59,033 nucleotides of DNA. It comes from Hyphomicrobiales bacterium (lineage in GTDB: Bacteria; Pseudomonadota; Alphaproteobacteria; Rhizobiales; Rhizobiaceae). A program made the translations under genes and the position numbers. Location: positions 1-59,033 of the forward strand of contig QEVK01000024.1 in assembly GCA_003577315.1 (NCBI GenBank), written 5' to 3'. The stretch's first letter is position 1. The number at the start of each line of letters is the position of its first letter. The notes under the pieces are model-generated. The model saw nothing but the letters and a program-made list of their open reading frames with translations. It was not told the DNA's origin and ran no database searches. Below, one piece after another: positions 48,487-57,278 of the stretch.

Positions 48487-50014
48487 CCGCAGCCTCCTCC
48501 AGCCCGTGGCCGGCCATCAACGCGCCCAGCTCCCGGATCGAGCGCTCGCCGCGCTGCGAGGGCGAGGAAAGCCTGCCCTTGAACATGACCAGCACCTCGT
48601 CGGACAGGGCGAGAATCTCGTCGAGGTCTTCCGAGATCAGCAGGATCGCCGCCCCCCTCGCCCGGGCTTCCAGCAGCCGGCCGTGGACATAGGCGACCGC
48701 GCCGACGTCGAGCCCGCGCGTCGGCTGGTTGGCGAGGATGACGACCGGGTCGGGGTCGAGCGCGCGGCCGAGGATGAGCTTCTGCATGTTGCCGCCCGAA
48801 AGCAGGCGGATGCGCGTCTCCGGCGACGGGCACTTGACGTCGTAGTCGCGGATGAGCTGCTGCGCGAAGGCGCGGGCCGCCTTCCAGTCGAGGAAGCCGT
48901 TGCGCGAGAAGGGCGGCGAGCGGTAGCGCTCGGCGATGACGTTCTCGGTCACGCTCATGTCGGCGATGGAGCCGACGGCGTGGCGGTCCTCCGGGATGCG
49001 CGCGATCCCGTGCGCGAGCGCGGCGCGCGGCGACCAGTCGGCCGCCGCCTCGCCGCCGACGAGGAGCCGGCCCGATGCCGGCGCGGCGGTGCCGGCAAGC
49101 AGCGCGGCGAGCGCGGCCTGCCCGTTGCCGGAAACGCCGGCGAGGCCGGTGATGACGCCGGCATGGAGCGTCAGCGACACGCCGCGAAGCGCGCTGCCGC
49201 CGGGGCCGGGCGCGGTGGAGACGTTTTCCAGCGTCAGAAGCGGCGCGCCGCGCTCGACCGGCGGCACGGGCGGGGCGGCCACTTCCTGGCCCACCATCAG
49301 CGCCGCCAGCTCCTGCCGCGTGGTCTGGCGCGTCGCCCGCTCGCCGGAAAGGCGGCCGGCGCGCAGCACCAGCACCCGGTCGCTGACGGCCATGACCTCG
49401 CCCAGCTTGTGCGAGATGAAGATGACGGAAAGCCCTTTCGCGACCAGCATCTTGAGCGTGCGGAACAACGCCTCGGTCTCCAGCGGCGTCAGCACCGCCG
49501 TCGGCTCGTCGAGGATCAGGATCTTCGCGTCGCGATAGAGCGCCTTGAGTATCTCGACGCGCTGGCGCTCGCCGACCGAAAGGGCCGAGACCGTCCGGTC
49601 GGGATCGACGGCGAGGCCGAAATCCTGCGCAAGCTGGCGGATGCGGCTTCTCGCGCGGGCACGGTCGAGCCGCCACGACCACGCGCTTTGCGTGCCGAGG
49701 GCAATGTTGTCCATCACCGTCATGTTGTCGGCCAGCGTGAAATGCTGGTGGACCATGCCGATGCCGGCGTCGAGCGCGGCGCGCAGGTCGCCCGGCGGCA
49801 GCTTCGCGCCGAACGCCTCGACCTCGCCCCCGTCGGCGACGTAGTGGCCGAACAGGATGTTCATCAGCGTGGTCTTGCCGGCCCCGTTCTCGCCGAGCAG
49901 CGCGATCACCTCGCCCGGCATCAGCTCGAACGAGATCGAATCGTTGGCCACGAGCGGCCCGAAGCGCTTGGTGACGCCGGAAATGCGAAGGACGGGAGCG
50001 GTGCTGGAGGTCAT
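48476..50014 (-). CDS. Nucleoside/nucleobase ABC transporter ATPase (double domain, YufO/NupO type)
   Basis: Two fused ATPase domains, 512 residues, as in RbsA/YufO. Domain 1 has Walker A GENGAGKTTLMN, signature LSVGERQRVEILKAL and Walker B ILILDEPTAVLTP. Domain 2 has a degenerate Walker A (GVSGNGQAALAALL, Lys replaced), the signature LSGGNMQKLILGR and NQPTRGLDVGA, so only one site may hydrolyse ATP, as usual for this group. It overlaps the next permease gene. A 237-bp gap with palindromic repeats separates it from the binding protein. Confidence 0.93.
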   Translation of the reverse strand: MTSSTAPVLRISGVTKRFGPLVANDSISFELMPGEVIALLGENGAGKTTLMNILFGHYVADGGEVEAFGAKLPPGDLRAALDAGIGMVHQHFTLADNMTVMDNIALGTQSAWSWRLDRARARSRIRQLAQDFGLAVDPDRTVSALSVGERQRVEILKALYRDAKILILDEPTAVLTPLETEALFRTLKMLVAKGLSVIFISHKLGEVMAVSDRVLVLRAGRLSGERATRQTTRQELAALMVGQEVAAPPVPPVERGAPLLTLENVSTAPGPGGSALRGVSLTLHAGVITGLAGVSGNGQAALAALLAGTAAPASGRLLVGGEAAADWSPRAALAHGIARIPEDRHAVGSIADMSVTENVIAERYRSPPFSRNGFLDWKAARAFAQQLIRDYDVKCPSPETRIRLLSGGNMQKLILGRALDPDPVVILANQPTRGLDVGAVAYVHGRLLEARARGAAILLISEDLDEILALSDEVLVMFKGRLSSPSQRGERSIRELGALMAGHGLEEAADAA

Positions 50015-50038
50015 GAGACAACGATCACGGTTGGCGTT

Positions 50039-50064
50039 CCCTCCCCCCGTTCACGGGGAGAGGG
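50039..50064. repeat. Palindromic intergenic repeat within a mosaic element
   Basis: CCCTCCCCCCGT / ACGGGGAGAGGG with one internal mismatch. The whole gap 50015-50251 looks like a mosaic of Rhizobiales intergenic elements; it also has a hairpin AAGCC (50178-50182) / GGCTT (50191-50195) around GAATCGTT. It lies between the binding-protein and ATPase genes, where hairpins can favour higher binding-protein expression. No gene is seen in the gap. Confidence 0.5.
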
Positions 50065-50251
50065 TGGACCGAAGGGTCGGATGGGGGCGGAGCCGATCGT
50101 CCAGGACAGGTGCCGCCCCTCATCTGCCTGCCTGCCGGCCCGGCCCTTCGCTTGCGCTTCGGGCGTTCGTTGCTTGAAAAGCCGAATCGTTGGCTTCTCA
50201 TCCGCTTCGCGGACCGCTCCCCACCCCCGCAGGCGGGAAGAAGGAAAGGCG

Positions 50252-51289
50252 CTAGTTCGACTTCGGCTCCTCGTCGTTGATCTCCACCGTGAAGGTGCCG
50301 GCCTTGATGGCGGCCTCCTTCTCGGCCACCAGCGCCTTGATCTCGGCCGGGACCTTGTCCTCGAAGGTGCCGAGCGGCGCCAGCGAGCATCCGCCTTCCT
50401 TCATGAAGGAGTAGACGCCGTAGTCGGCCGCCTTGAACGTGCCGGCCTTGACCTCGGCCACCGCCTTGGCGAGCGTCGGCTCGAAATGCCACAGCGCCGA
50501 CGCCACCACCGTGTCGGGATAGTCTGCTTGCGTGTCGATGACGTTGCCGATGGCCAGCACGCCGCGCTCCCTGGCCGCGTCGGAGACGCCGAAACGCTCG
50601 GCATAGAGCACGTCGGCGCCGGCGTCGATCTGGGCGAAGGCGGTCTCCTTGGCCTTGGGCGGGTCGAACCACGAGCCGATGAAGGCGACCTGGAACCTGG
50701 CATCGGCCGCCACTTCCTTCACGCCGGCCATGAAGGCGTGCATCAGCCGGTTGACCTCGGGGATCGGATAGCCGCCGACCATGCCGAAATTCTTCGATTG
50801 CGACATGGCGCCGGCGATCAGGCCGGTGAGATAGGAGGCGTCCTGGATGTAGTTGTCGAAGGGCGCGAAGTTGGGGACGCTCTCGTCCTCCTTGAAGCTC
50901 GACCCCATCAGGAAGGCGACGTCCGGGTAGTCGCGCGCCACCTCGCGGGCCGCCTGCTCCACGCCGAACACCTCGCCGAGGATCAGCCTGTGGCCGGCCT
51001 CGCAATATTCGCGCATGACGCGCTCGTAATCGTTGTTGGAGACGTTCTCGGAATAGACGTATTCGATCTCGCCGCGGTCCCTGGCCTCGCTGGCGGCCTT
51101 GTGGATGCGGCTCACCCACTGCTGCTCGACCGGCACGGTGTAGACGGCCGCGACCTTCAGCGCATCCTGCGCGAGAAGCCGCGAGGGAAAGCCGGCGGCG
51201 AGGCCGAGGGCGGCGCCTGCGCCGGCGGCCTGCAACAGGCCGCGCCGGGTCACCGGCAGGACGCCGGAAGGTCGGGTAGTATCGGACAT
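50252..51289 (-). CDS. BMP-family nucleoside-binding protein, Tat-exported
   Basis: Solute-binding protein of the BMP/PnrA family, 345 residues, which bind purine or other nucleosides. The N terminus has a twin-arginine signal, VTRRGLLQAAGAGAALGLAAG, cleaved near LLAQ. The mature part begins LKVAAVYTVPVEQQWVSRIHKA (landmark VAAVYTVPVEQQW); YPDVAFLMGSS, MVGGYPIPEVN and ADVLYAERFGVSDAA follow. It is the first gene of the transporter operon and is followed by the repeat-bearing gap. Tat export of such a protein implies folding in the cytosol first. Confidence 0.9.
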   Translation of the reverse strand: MSDTTRPSGVLPVTRRGLLQAAGAGAALGLAAGFPSRLLAQDALKVAAVYTVPVEQQWVSRIHKAASEARDRGEIEYVYSENVSNNDYERVMREYCEAGHRLILGEVFGVEQAAREVARDYPDVAFLMGSSFKEDESVPNFAPFDNYIQDASYLTGLIAGAMSQSKNFGMVGGYPIPEVNRLMHAFMAGVKEVAADARFQVAFIGSWFDPPKAKETAFAQIDAGADVLYAERFGVSDAARERGVLAIGNVIDTQADYPDTVVASALWHFEPTLAKAVAEVKAGTFKAADYGVYSFMKEGGCSLAPLGTFEDKVPAEIKALVAEKEAAIKAGTFTVEINDEEPKSN

Positions 51290-51451
51290 TTGACCACCTC
51301 TGGTTTATGCGGGGCTTGAGGGACAGCGCCGCCGTTATGATTGCCCCGAAGGCTAGGCCAATTTCAGGAGCGCGGCAATCGGCGGGCGGGCGTCGGCCGC
51401 GCCTGTGGCGGGCTTTTCCCCATGGCAGGCGCCGCGGCTGAAAGCGGGCGG

Positions 51452-52111
51452 TCAGCCGCCGCTGACGGCAAGCGCGATGGCGGCGCGCAGCTCGTCGAGC
51501 CCCGCGCCCTTCTCCGACGAGGTGGCGAGTATCCCGGGATAGGCGGCGGGCCGCCGGCGCACCTTCTCGGCCGTCTCGGCGATCAGCCGCGGCAGGCCGG
51601 CGGCCTTGATCTTGTCGGCCTTGGTCAGCACCACCTGGTAGGAGACGGCGGCGCGGTCGAGCAGGTCCATCACCTCCTCGTCGTTCTTCTTGATGCCGTG
51701 GCGGGCGTCGACCAGAAGATAGACGCGCTTGAGCGTCACGCGGCCCTTGAGATAGTCGAAGACGAGCTTCGTCCAGGCGTCGACCTGCGCCTTCGGCGCC
51801 TGGGCATAGCCGTAGCCCGGCATGTCGACCAGCGCCATGGGCGGCAGGTCGTCCCCCTCGCCCGAATGGCCGTCCGGCACGAAGTAGTTCAGCTCCTGCG
51901 TGCGGCCGGGCGTGTTGGAGGTGCGCGCCAGCCCCTTGCGGCCGATGAGCGCGTTGATGAGCGAGGACTTGCCGACATTGGAGCGGCCGGCGAAGGCGAT
52001 CTCGGGCGGGCCTTCCGGCGGCAGGAACTTCATCGCCGGCACGCCGCGGATGAATACCCACGGCCGCGAGAAGATCGCGGGGCCGGCGGGTGTGTCCGTG
52101 TTGTCCTGCAT
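51452..52111 (-). CDS. engB: Ribosome-biogenesis GTPase EngB (YihA/YsxC)
   Basis: Essential small GTPase for 50S assembly, 219 residues. G motifs: [16 protein letters not shown] (G1), [11 protein letters not shown] (G2), [10 protein letters not shown] (G3), VLTKADKI (G4) and a C-terminal SSEKGAG (G5). The N terminus [19 protein letters not shown] is typical of Rhizobiales. It lies 27 bp from yidC on the same strand. Confidence 0.96.
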   Translation of the reverse strand: MQDNTDTPAGPAIFSRPWVFIRGVPAMKFLPPEGPPEIAFAGRSNVGKSSLINALIGRKGLARTSNTPGRTQELNYFVPDGHSGEGDDLPPMALVDMPGYGYAQAPKAQVDAWTKLVFDYLKGRVTLKRVYLLVDARHGIKKNDEEVMDLLDRAAVSYQVVLTKADKIKAAGLPRLIAETAEKVRRRPAAYPGILATSSEKGAGLDELRAAIALAVSGG

Positions 52112-52138
52112 CGTCGCCGCAGCCCGCCGCCGGCCGGC

Positions 52139-53977
52139 CTATTCGGCCGGCTTCGGCTTCTTCCTGAACAGGGCCGTGAGGTTGTCCCACAGCTCGATCT
52201 TGGCGCCCTGCCGCTTCATGATGACGCCCTGCTGGATGATGGAGAGCAGGTTGTTCCACGCCCAGTAGATCACCAGCCCGGCCGGGAAGGTCGCCAGCAT
52301 GAAGGTGAAGATCACCGGCATCCAGTTGAAGATCATCGCCTGGGTCGGGTCGGGCGGCGTCGGGTTCATGCGCATCTGCAGGAACATGGTCACGCCCATG
52401 ATGAGCGGCCACACGCCGATCAGCAGGAAGGCCGGCACGTCGTAGGGCAGAAGGCCGAACAGGTTGAAGATCGAGGTCGGGTCGGGCGCCGACAGGTCCC
52501 TGATCCAGCCGAAGAACGGCGCGTGCCGCATCTCGATGGTGACGTAGAGCACCTTGTAGAGCGCGAAGAACACCGGGATCTGCACCACCACCGGCCAGCA
52601 GCCGGCGAGCGGATTGATCTTCTCGGTCTTGTAGAGCTCCATCATCGCCTGCTGCTGCTTCATGCGGTCGTCGGCGTATTTCTCGCGGATCTCCAGCATC
52701 TGCGGCTGCACGCGCTTCATGTTCGCCATCGACTTGTAGGACTTGTTGGCGAGCGGGAAGAAGATGGCCTTGACCACCACGGTGGTGGCGAGGATGGCGA
52801 GGCCGAAATTGCCGAACAGGCGGAACAGCCAGTCGATCAGGTAGAACATCGGCTTGGTGATGAAGTAGAACCAGCCCCAGTCGATCAAAAGATCGAAGTT
52901 GCGGATGCCGCGGCTCTCCTCGTAGGCGTCGATCCTGGCCGTCTCCTTGGCGCCGGCGAACACCAGCGTCTCGACCGTGCGCGTCTCGCCCGGCGCGACC
53001 TGGACGGGATCGCTCAGATAGTCGGCCTGGTAGCGCACGCGCCCGTCGTCGAAATAGGCATAGCGCGGCTGGAACGGCTGGGCGCCCGACGGCACCATCG
53101 CCACGGCCCAGTATTTGTCGGTGATGCCGAGCCAGCCGTCGTTCGACTTGCCGGGCGCGATCTGCCGCTTCTCCGCGAGGTCGGAATAGTCGATCTCCTG
53201 CAACCCCTCCTCGCCGGTCACGCCGATCAGGCCCTCGTGCAGGATGTAGAAGCCCGCGACGTGCGGCGTGCCGATGCGCGCGACGCGGCCGTAATTGGAC
53301 AGCGACACCGCCTCGCCGCTCTCGTTGGCGACGCTGTCGGAGACGGTGAAGAGATAGTCGTTGTCGATCGCGATGGTGCGGGTGAAGGTCAGGCCGCGGT
53401 CGTTGGTGTAGACGAGCGTCACCGGCGTCGTGGGCGTCAGCGTCCGCTCGCCCTCCACGGCCCAGACCGTGTCCGGCCCCGGCAGCGCGCCCGCGGCCTC
53501 GCCGCCGATGAAGCCGATCTCGGCATAGTAGCCGTCGGGCAGCGACGACGGGTTCAGAAGCTCGATGTTGGGCGAGTTCGGCTCGACGGTGGCGCGATAG
53601 TCCTTCAGCACGAGGTCGTCGATGCGCCCGCCCGTCAGGTTGATCGAGCCGGAAAGGCGCGGCGTGTCGATGGCGACCCGGCCGGAGGCGGCGATGGCGT
53701 CCTGGCGCGACAGCACGCCCGGCACGCCGCCAGCCCCGCTTGCGCCGCCGCCCGGCACCGCCGGCGCGGTCGCGCCCGGCAGGTCGGAGCCGCCCGCGAC
53801 CGGCGGCAGATCCGGCTGGCTCGGCTGCGCCGGCTGCGTCCCGCCCGCCTGCTCGGCAGCGATGCGGGCCGCCTCGCGCTCGGCCTCGATGCGCGGGTTC
53901 ATGTAGAACACCTGCCACAGCGTGAGGATCAGCACGGAAAGCGCGATCGTGATGAAGAAGTTGCGATTGTTTTCCAT
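52139..53977 (-). CDS. yidC: Membrane protein insertase YidC
   Basis: Inserts and folds inner-membrane proteins with or without SecYEG. 612 residues. Helix 1 (about 5-23, NNRNFFITIALSVLILTLWQVFYM) precedes the large periplasmic beta-sandwich (about 60-340). The core insertase helices start at KPMFYLIDWLFRLFGNFGLAILATT, followed by the cytosolic loop KMQ-like MKQQQAMMELYKTEKINPLAGC and the C-terminal helices. ATG 53977 gives MENNRNFF. The operon is rpmH-rnpA-yidC-engB; yidD is absent between rnpA and yidC. Confidence 0.97.
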   Translation of the reverse strand: MENNRNFFITIALSVLILTLWQVFYMNPRIEAEREAARIAAEQAGGTQPAQPSQPDLPPVAGGSDLPGATAPAVPGGGASGAGGVPGVLSRQDAIAASGRVAIDTPRLSGSINLTGGRIDDLVLKDYRATVEPNSPNIELLNPSSLPDGYYAEIGFIGGEAAGALPGPDTVWAVEGERTLTPTTPVTLVYTNDRGLTFTRTIAIDNDYLFTVSDSVANESGEAVSLSNYGRVARIGTPHVAGFYILHEGLIGVTGEEGLQEIDYSDLAEKRQIAPGKSNDGWLGITDKYWAVAMVPSGAQPFQPRYAYFDDGRVRYQADYLSDPVQVAPGETRTVETLVFAGAKETARIDAYEESRGIRNFDLLIDWGWFYFITKPMFYLIDWLFRLFGNFGLAILATTVVVKAIFFPLANKSYKSMANMKRVQPQMLEIREKYADDRMKQQQAMMELYKTEKINPLAGCWPVVVQIPVFFALYKVLYVTIEMRHAPFFGWIRDLSAPDPTSIFNLFGLLPYDVPAFLLIGVWPLIMGVTMFLQMRMNPTPPDPTQAMIFNWMPVIFTFMLATFPAGLVIYWAWNNLLSIIQQGVIMKRQGAKIELWDNLTALFRKKPKPAE

Positions 53978-53984
53978 CGATTCC

Positions 53985-54338
53985 CTACCGCTGCCGCGCG
54001 CCGCGCATCCTGCGGGACAGCTCCCGCGCGAGATCGTCGAAGGTGGCGTCGAGCACCTCGCGCCGCCCGACGATGACATAGTCGCTGCCGGCCGCCATGT
54101 CACCACCGGCGCGGGTTCTGACGGCCTCCCTGAGCCGCCGGCGGATGCGGTTTCTTGTCACCGCGTTCCCGACCTTCTTCGTGACCGTGAAGCCGACGCG
54201 CGGCGGCGCGCCGTCGCCGCGGTCGAGAACCTCGAGCAGGAACAGTGGCCCGCGCCGCTTCTCGCCCCGGCGGACGGCCAGGAATTCCGCGCGCTTCCTC
54301 AGCCGCGCGGGAGGCTTGCCGGTCGGCCGGGCAGTCAC
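53985..54338 (-). CDS. rnpA: Ribonuclease P protein component
   Basis: Protein subunit of RNase P, which binds the RNA subunit and the tRNA 5' leader. 117 residues, basic. The signature [18 protein letters not shown] lies at about 56-73. Start ATG 54338 follows rpmH by 18 bp; yidC starts 7 bp after its stop. Confidence 0.96.
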   Translation of the reverse strand: MTARPTGKPPARLRKRAEFLAVRRGEKRRGPLFLLEVLDRGDGAPPRVGFTVTKKVGNAVTRNRIRRRLREAVRTRAGGDMAAGSDYVIVGRREVLDATFDDLARELSRRMRGARQR

Positions 54339-54356
54339 CGTCCGGCCTTGCGCCGG

Positions 54357-54491
54357 TCAGGCGGACAGCCGCTTGCGGCCGCGGTTGCGGCGGGCCGCGA
54401 TCACGGCACGGCCGCCCTTGGTGGCCATGCGCGCGCGAAAGCCGTGGCGGCGCTTGCGGACGAGCTTGGAGGGCTGATAGGTGCGCTTCAT
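54357..54491 (-). CDS. rpmH: 50S ribosomal protein L34
   Basis: 44 residues, [18 protein letters not shown] at the N terminus and [10 protein letters not shown] at the end, complete and canonical. The start ATG is at 54491. First gene of the rpmH-rnpA-yidC-engB operon. Confidence 0.98.
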   Translation of the reverse strand: MKRTYQPSKLVRKRRHGFRARMATKGGRAVIAARRNRGRKRLSA

Positions 54492-54628
54492 TTGTTTAAT
54501 ACCGCGGTGTGCGGCCCTTCTTGATTCTGACTCTTCATGAGCAGGAGCGTTCGCCCGCCTTCTTGTGCGCGAAGGGCTGCAATGCACAGCCACGACCGCG
54601 CCGGACCGAAGGCCCGAGCGTGGGCGCG

Positions 54629-54657
54629 CTTATAGGGGCGTGCCGGGGCGGTGTCAA
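54629..54657 (-). promoter_or_regulatory. Strong sigma70 promoter of the rpmH-rnpA-yidC operon
   Basis: TTGACA (54657-54652), 17-nt spacer, TATAAG (54634-54629) on the minus strand. The start would be near 54622 with a leader of about 130 nt. Confidence 0.8.
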
Positions 54658-54750
54658 TGCGGGCCGCAGAGCTGCTTTCGCGCACAGGCCGCGCGGTTCT
54701 TTCGCTCGCGGGCCGCACCGCCGCCTGCGGCGGCTGGCCCTGCGCGGGCG

Positions 54751-54879
54751 CGGGCCGCAGGGCCCGACGCCCGGTCGGGCTCGCGGTCTGCGGCCGTGCC
54801 TTCGCCAAGGGGCCGCGTGGTTGTTCTCGCTCGCGGGCCGCAAGGCCCGACGCCCGGTCGGGCTCGCGGCCTGCGGCCG
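54751..54879. repeat. Two copies of a 46-bp GC-rich cruciform repeat
   Basis: Copies at 54751-54796 and 54834-54879 differ at two positions. Each holds a nested palindrome: GCCCGAC / GTCGGGC inside GGCCGCAG-like / CTGCGGCC arms. Sequence before each copy is related too (GGTTCTTTCGCTCGCGGG near 54698 and GGTTGTTCTCGCTCGCGGG near 54819), so the unit is about 80-120 bp, partly deleted in copy two. The 500-bp gap 54492-54991 otherwise holds only the rpmH promoter and no gene that I can support. Confidence 0.7.
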
Positions 54880-54991
54880 GGGCCGCCTTTCGGGGCGATA
54901 CCGCGCTTTTCCCCCCGCAAATTGGCAAACCGGCTGCCTTGGCCTATCCTTGGACGCCGCCCGGAAGCAGGCCGGGCGCGGAGGCGACGAC

Positions 54992-56482
54992 GTGGCCGAG
55001 GACGCAAGCGAGCGACGACAGGACGAGCCCGCCCGCGCGGACGAGCGGGTGCCGCTGTCGCGGGGGCTTTCCACCAAGCTGCTCGTCCTGACGGTGCTGT
55101 TCATCACGCTGGCCGAGGTGCTGATCTTCCTGCCCTCGCTGGCAAACTTCCGGTTGAGCTGGCTGCAGGAGCGGCTTTCCACCGCCGCCGCCGTCGGCAT
55201 CGTGCTGGTGGAGAGCGACCCGGCCAGCCTGTCGCAGGAGGTGCAGGACGACGTGCTGGTCGCGCTCGGCGCGATGGCGCTCGCCGTGCGCGACGAGGGC
55301 TCGTCGCAGCTTCTCGTCGCCGTCGCCATGCCGCAGCAGATCGATCTCCACGTCGACCTGGCGGGAGCGTCGCCGCTGGCGCAGATGCACGAGGCGCTCT
55401 ACACGCTGTTCCTCGGCGGCGAGCGGGTGCTGCGGGTGTTCGCGCCGGTCGGGGCCGGCGACAGGGAGTTCGAGCTCGTCATGTCCGAGGCCGGGCTGCG
55501 CCGGGCGATGGTCGCCTATGCGCGCAACGTGGCGCTCTTGTCGCTCATCCTGTCGGCGGTGACGGCGACGCTGGTCTACTACGCCATCGACCGGGTGATG
55601 ATCCGGCCGATGCGCACGATGACGCGCTCGATGCTCGCCTTCGCGCAGGCGCCGGACGATCCCGGCCGCATCATCCGCGCCAGCGCCCGCGCCGACGAGA
55701 TCGGCGTGGCCGAGCGCGAGCTCGCCGCCATGCAGGGCGAGTTGCAGCGCATGCTCGTCGAGCGCCGGCGTCTGGCCGACCTCGGGCTGGCGGTCTCCAA
55801 GATCAACCACGACATGCGCAACATCCTGGCGGCGGCGCAACTGATGTCGGACCGGCTGGCGCGGCTCAAGGACCCGACCGCGCGCAGCCTCGCGCCGCGC
55901 CTGGTGCGCGCGCTCGACCGCGCCATCTCCTATTCCGAGGGCGTGCTCGCCTATGGCCGCACGCAGGAGCCGCCGCCGGCGCGGCGGCGGGTTCGCCTGC
56001 GCGGCCTCGTCGAGGAGGTCTACGCGCTGTTCGGGCTCGACGAAGCCACGCGCATCGAGTTCGTCAACGCGGTCGAGCCGGATTTCGAGGTCGATGCCGA
56101 TTCCGACCAGCTCTTCCGGGTGCTGTCCAACCTGGCGCGCAACGCCGTCCAGGCGATGGCGGACGACGGCGAATCGGTGCTGGTGCGCCGGCTCACCATC
56201 GGCGCCGCCCGCACCGGCGGGGTCAGCCGCATCCTGGTCGAGGACACGGGACCGGGCCTGCCCCAGAAGGCGCGCGACAACCTGTTCTCCGCCTTCCGCG
56301 GCTCGGCGCGCACCGGCGGCACCGGGCTCGGTCTTGCCATCGCGCACGAGCTGGTGCGCGCCCATGGCGGGGCGCTCGAGCTTGTCGAGAGCCGCAGCGG
56401 GCATACCGCCTTCGCCATCGCCATCCCCGACCGGCCGCTCGATCTGGCGCAGGCCCGCACGGCCCTGCGCCGCCCGGCGTGA
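54992..56482 (+). CDS. Membrane-bound sensor histidine kinase
   Basis: 496 residues from GTG 54992, chosen because GCGGAGGCG precedes it and earlier sequence is repeat DNA. Helix 1 about 28-50 (KLLVLTVLFITLAEVLIFL), periplasmic domain 51-178, helix 2 about 180-200, HAMP 201-255 (RPMRTMTRSMLAF). The phospho-acceptor His is about residue 273 in KINHDMRNILAAAQL, the HDMRN subtype. The ATPase domain has NLARNAVQAM, EDTGPGLP and GGTGLGLAIAHE. No response regulator is adjacent, so it is an orphan kinase. The next feature is tRNA-Arg, 145 bp on. Confidence 0.92.
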   Translation: MAEDASERRQDEPARADERVPLSRGLSTKLLVLTVLFITLAEVLIFLPSLANFRLSWLQERLSTAAAVGIVLVESDPASLSQEVQDDVLVALGAMALAVRDEGSSQLLVAVAMPQQIDLHVDLAGASPLAQMHEALYTLFLGGERVLRVFAPVGAGDREFELVMSEAGLRRAMVAYARNVALLSLILSAVTATLVYYAIDRVMIRPMRTMTRSMLAFAQAPDDPGRIIRASARADEIGVAERELAAMQGELQRMLVERRRLADLGLAVSKINHDMRNILAAAQLMSDRLARLKDPTARSLAPRLVRALDRAISYSEGVLAYGRTQEPPPARRRVRLRGLVEEVYALFGLDEATRIEFVNAVEPDFEVDADSDQLFRVLSNLARNAVQAMADDGESVLVRRLTIGAARTGGVSRILVEDTGPGLPQKARDNLFSAFRGSARTGGTGLGLAIAHELVRAHGGALELVESRSGHTAFAIAIPDRPLDLAQARTALRRPA

Positions 56483-56627
56483 GCGGCGACGCGGCACGGC
56501 GACGAGACGTGAACAAAGAAATGCGACGACGCGCTTGCAATTCGCGCGGCGAGTGGCTAGGAAACGCCGCACGAAACGGGGCGGCTCACCTGCCGCTCCG
56601 GTTCGGGTCGCCTGTGCGGCCCACTGC

Positions 56628-56704
56628 GCGCCCGTAGCTCAGCTGGATAGAGCACCAGACTACGAATCTGGGGGTCAGAGGTTCGAATCCTTTCGGGCGC
56701 GCCA
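56628..56704 (+). tRNA. tRNA-Arg (anticodon ACG)
   Basis: Cloverleaf with encoded CCA: acceptor GCGCCCG / CGGGCGC with G discriminator, anticodon stem CCAGA / TCTGG around CTACGAA with ACG at 56662-56664, T arm GGTTCGAATCC. A34 is probably edited to inosine by TadA. Phage-type sequence begins on its 3' side, so it may be an integration target. Confidence 0.97.
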
Positions 56705-56985
56705 TCAATCTCACAACAAAAACAATCGCTTATGTGATGTTTCCGAGCGTCTTTGCTCGCTTTATGTCGCACGCATGCTGCGCTGCAATTCCCTTGATTT
56801 GCGGGGGTTTCATCCGCACCACGGCGAATCCGTGCGACATGAAACGCGACATGAACCTTGAGAATCCAATCAAGTTGGAATATGGTTCTGTCATCGCGCG
56901 AGCCGGTTATCTCGACCAGCGCCAGAGCCAACGTCCCGCCATCCGGCATCGACATAGGCCCGAGCCGAACGAGACCGCGAAGCAG

Positions 56986-57015
56986 GCCCCGCCACCGCGC
57001 GGGGCTTTTGCTTTT
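56986..57015 (+). terminator. Rho-independent terminator
   Basis: GCCCCGC (56986-56992) and GCGGGGC (56999-57005) with a 6-nt loop, followed by TTTTGCTTTT. It would stop plus-strand transcription coming from tRNA-Arg. The 280 bp between the tRNA and this hairpin have lower GC and no recognisable gene; a short RNA from this stretch is possible. Confidence 0.75.
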
Positions 57016-57176
57016 GGGGGGAAGCGGTTTCGCCACGAAACCGTTTGGCTGCCAAACATATAGGCCGGGAAAGGGTATCAAGCTTGAGACGCTTTCGGGC
57101 CGGGAAAGTATCCAGAACTCTGGACACTTTCGGGCTTGGGAAAGTTTGCCGAAGCGGCAAACATAGGCCGGGATCA

Positions 57177-57212
57177 GGTGCGGCCTGCCCTCGGATCGGG
57201 GGTGGCGGCAAG
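57177..57212 (+). repeat. 36-bp direct repeat, copy 1
   Basis: Identical to 57243-57278, from GGTGCGGCCTGCCC to GGCGGCAAG, with a 30-bp unique segment between. Contains a small hairpin at 57188-57202. It sits in the middle of the hairpin array. Confidence 0.85.
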
Positions 57213-57242
57213 CTCTACCGCGAAGCCTATTACCTCGAACGC

Positions 57243-57278
57243 GGTGCGGCCTGCCCTCGGATCGGGGGTGGCGGCAAG
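57243..57278 (+). repeat. 36-bp direct repeat, copy 2
   Basis: Exact copy of 57177-57212. No third copy is seen on either side. Confidence 0.85.

Noticed and set aside
56734..57063. Plus-strand frame of 109 codons after tRNA-Arg
   Set aside because: No ribosome-binding site, no recognisable family, and it runs through an intrinsic terminator and two hairpins.
57177..57278. CRISPR array
   Set aside because: Only two repeats, no third degenerate copy on either side, no cas genes, and the repeats belong to a larger hairpin-rich element.
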